6,020 bases of DNA from Gammaproteobacteria bacterium (GTDB lineage Bacteria; Pseudomonadota; Gammaproteobacteria; Pseudomonadales; Azotimanducaceae_A), in contig PBWF01000033.1 in the NCBI GenBank assembly GCA_002728935.1, positions 1 to 6,020 on the forward strand, read 5' to 3'. Position numbers and translations under genes: made by a program. This document shows positions 5,873 through 6,020 of this stretch, piece after piece (position 1 is the stretch's first letter; every line of letters begins with the position of its first letter). The notes beneath the pieces are model-generated. The model was not told the DNA's origin, did no database searches, and saw only the letters and a list, made by a program, of their open reading frames with translations.

Positions 5873-6020
5873 CTACCCGCCTTCGATGAGCGATTTCAGG
5901 TGCTGGAGATGCTTGGCATTCCAGCCCTGCTCGTACGCGAGGCATTCCTTGATCGAAGTGTCTCCGAGCACCTCGAAGTCATGGTGGTGGAGTTCAACGA
6001 GTGTGGCCGTGTCCGAACCA
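5873..6020 (-). CDS. SRPBCC/AHSA1-fold protein, C-terminal part, 5' truncated by window
   Basis: Reading the minus strand from 6019 down to the TAG at 5875-5873 gives 48 residues with no internal stop; the start lies beyond the window edge. The pattern TATLVELHHHDFEVL, then YEQGWNAKHLQHLKSLIE, matches the end of Bet v 1-like SRPBCC proteins of the AHSA1 type. In those a last beta strand (T-x-V-x-L-x-H) is followed by a long helix carrying a conserved GW and a leucine repeat. These proteins have a hydrophobic ligand cavity, and most bacterial ones have unknown ligands; some are encoded next to ArsR-type regulators. It converges on the amidase with a 22-base gap and no visible terminator. The fragment is short, so the family call rests on a few residues. 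Confidence 0.7.
   Translation of the reverse strand, partial: GSDTATLVELHHHDFEVLGDTSIKECLAYEQGWNAKHLQHLKSLIEGG

Noticed and set aside
5842..5879. TACCCG direct repeat flanking the amidase/SRPBCC convergent gap, considered as a bidirectional terminator
   Set aside because: The copies are in direct rather than inverted orientation and cannot form a hairpin with each other; no T-run is present.

Overview
The window looks like part of a chromosomal acyl-CoA catabolism region from a heterotrophic proteobacterium, most likely a gammaproteobacterium. I infer this from the gene families, mid-range base composition, strong Shine-Dalgarno sites and short intergenic gaps; there is no rRNA or other marker to settle taxonomy. 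I see no tRNA, CRISPR array, insertion sequence or phage gene.

Layout, left to right. (1) Positions 1-576, + strand: the C-terminal end of the biotin-carrying alpha subunit of an acyl-CoA carboxylase (methylcrotonyl-, geranyl- or propionyl/acetyl-CoA type), cut by the window edge. (2) 583-1467, - strand, convergent with it: a short-chain dehydrogenase of the peroxisomal multifunctional enzyme type 2 (HSD17B4) kind, a likely 3-hydroxyacyl-CoA dehydrogenase. (3) 1468-1662: a divergent intergenic region that should hold promoters for both flanking genes. (4) 1663-2316, + strand: a flavin-binding protein of the pyridoxamine 5'-phosphate oxidase superfamily. (5) 2450-4258, + strand: a FATP-type long/very-long-chain acyl-CoA synthetase. 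(6) 4405-5850, + strand: an amidase-signature hydrolase with an intact Lys-Ser-Ser triad. (7) 5873-6020, - strand: the C-terminal end of an SRPBCC/AHSA1-fold protein, running off the window.

How the genes may work together: the synthetase would make an acyl-CoA thioester, the dehydrogenase would oxidise a 3-hydroxyacyl-CoA, and the biotin carboxylase would act on a branched or short acyl-CoA. The combination carboxylase alpha, SDR and very-long-chain acyl-CoA synthetase recalls the order atuF-atuG-atuH in the Pseudomonas acyclic terpene utilisation cluster. Here, however, the SDR is inverted, and a flavoprotein and an amidase are added. The amidase could release a carboxylic acid for the synthetase, but this is inference. 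All families are known; I found no convincing undescribed system. The most useful leads are the atu-like context, the amidase/synthetase pairing, and two candidate RNA structures in the intergenic gaps.
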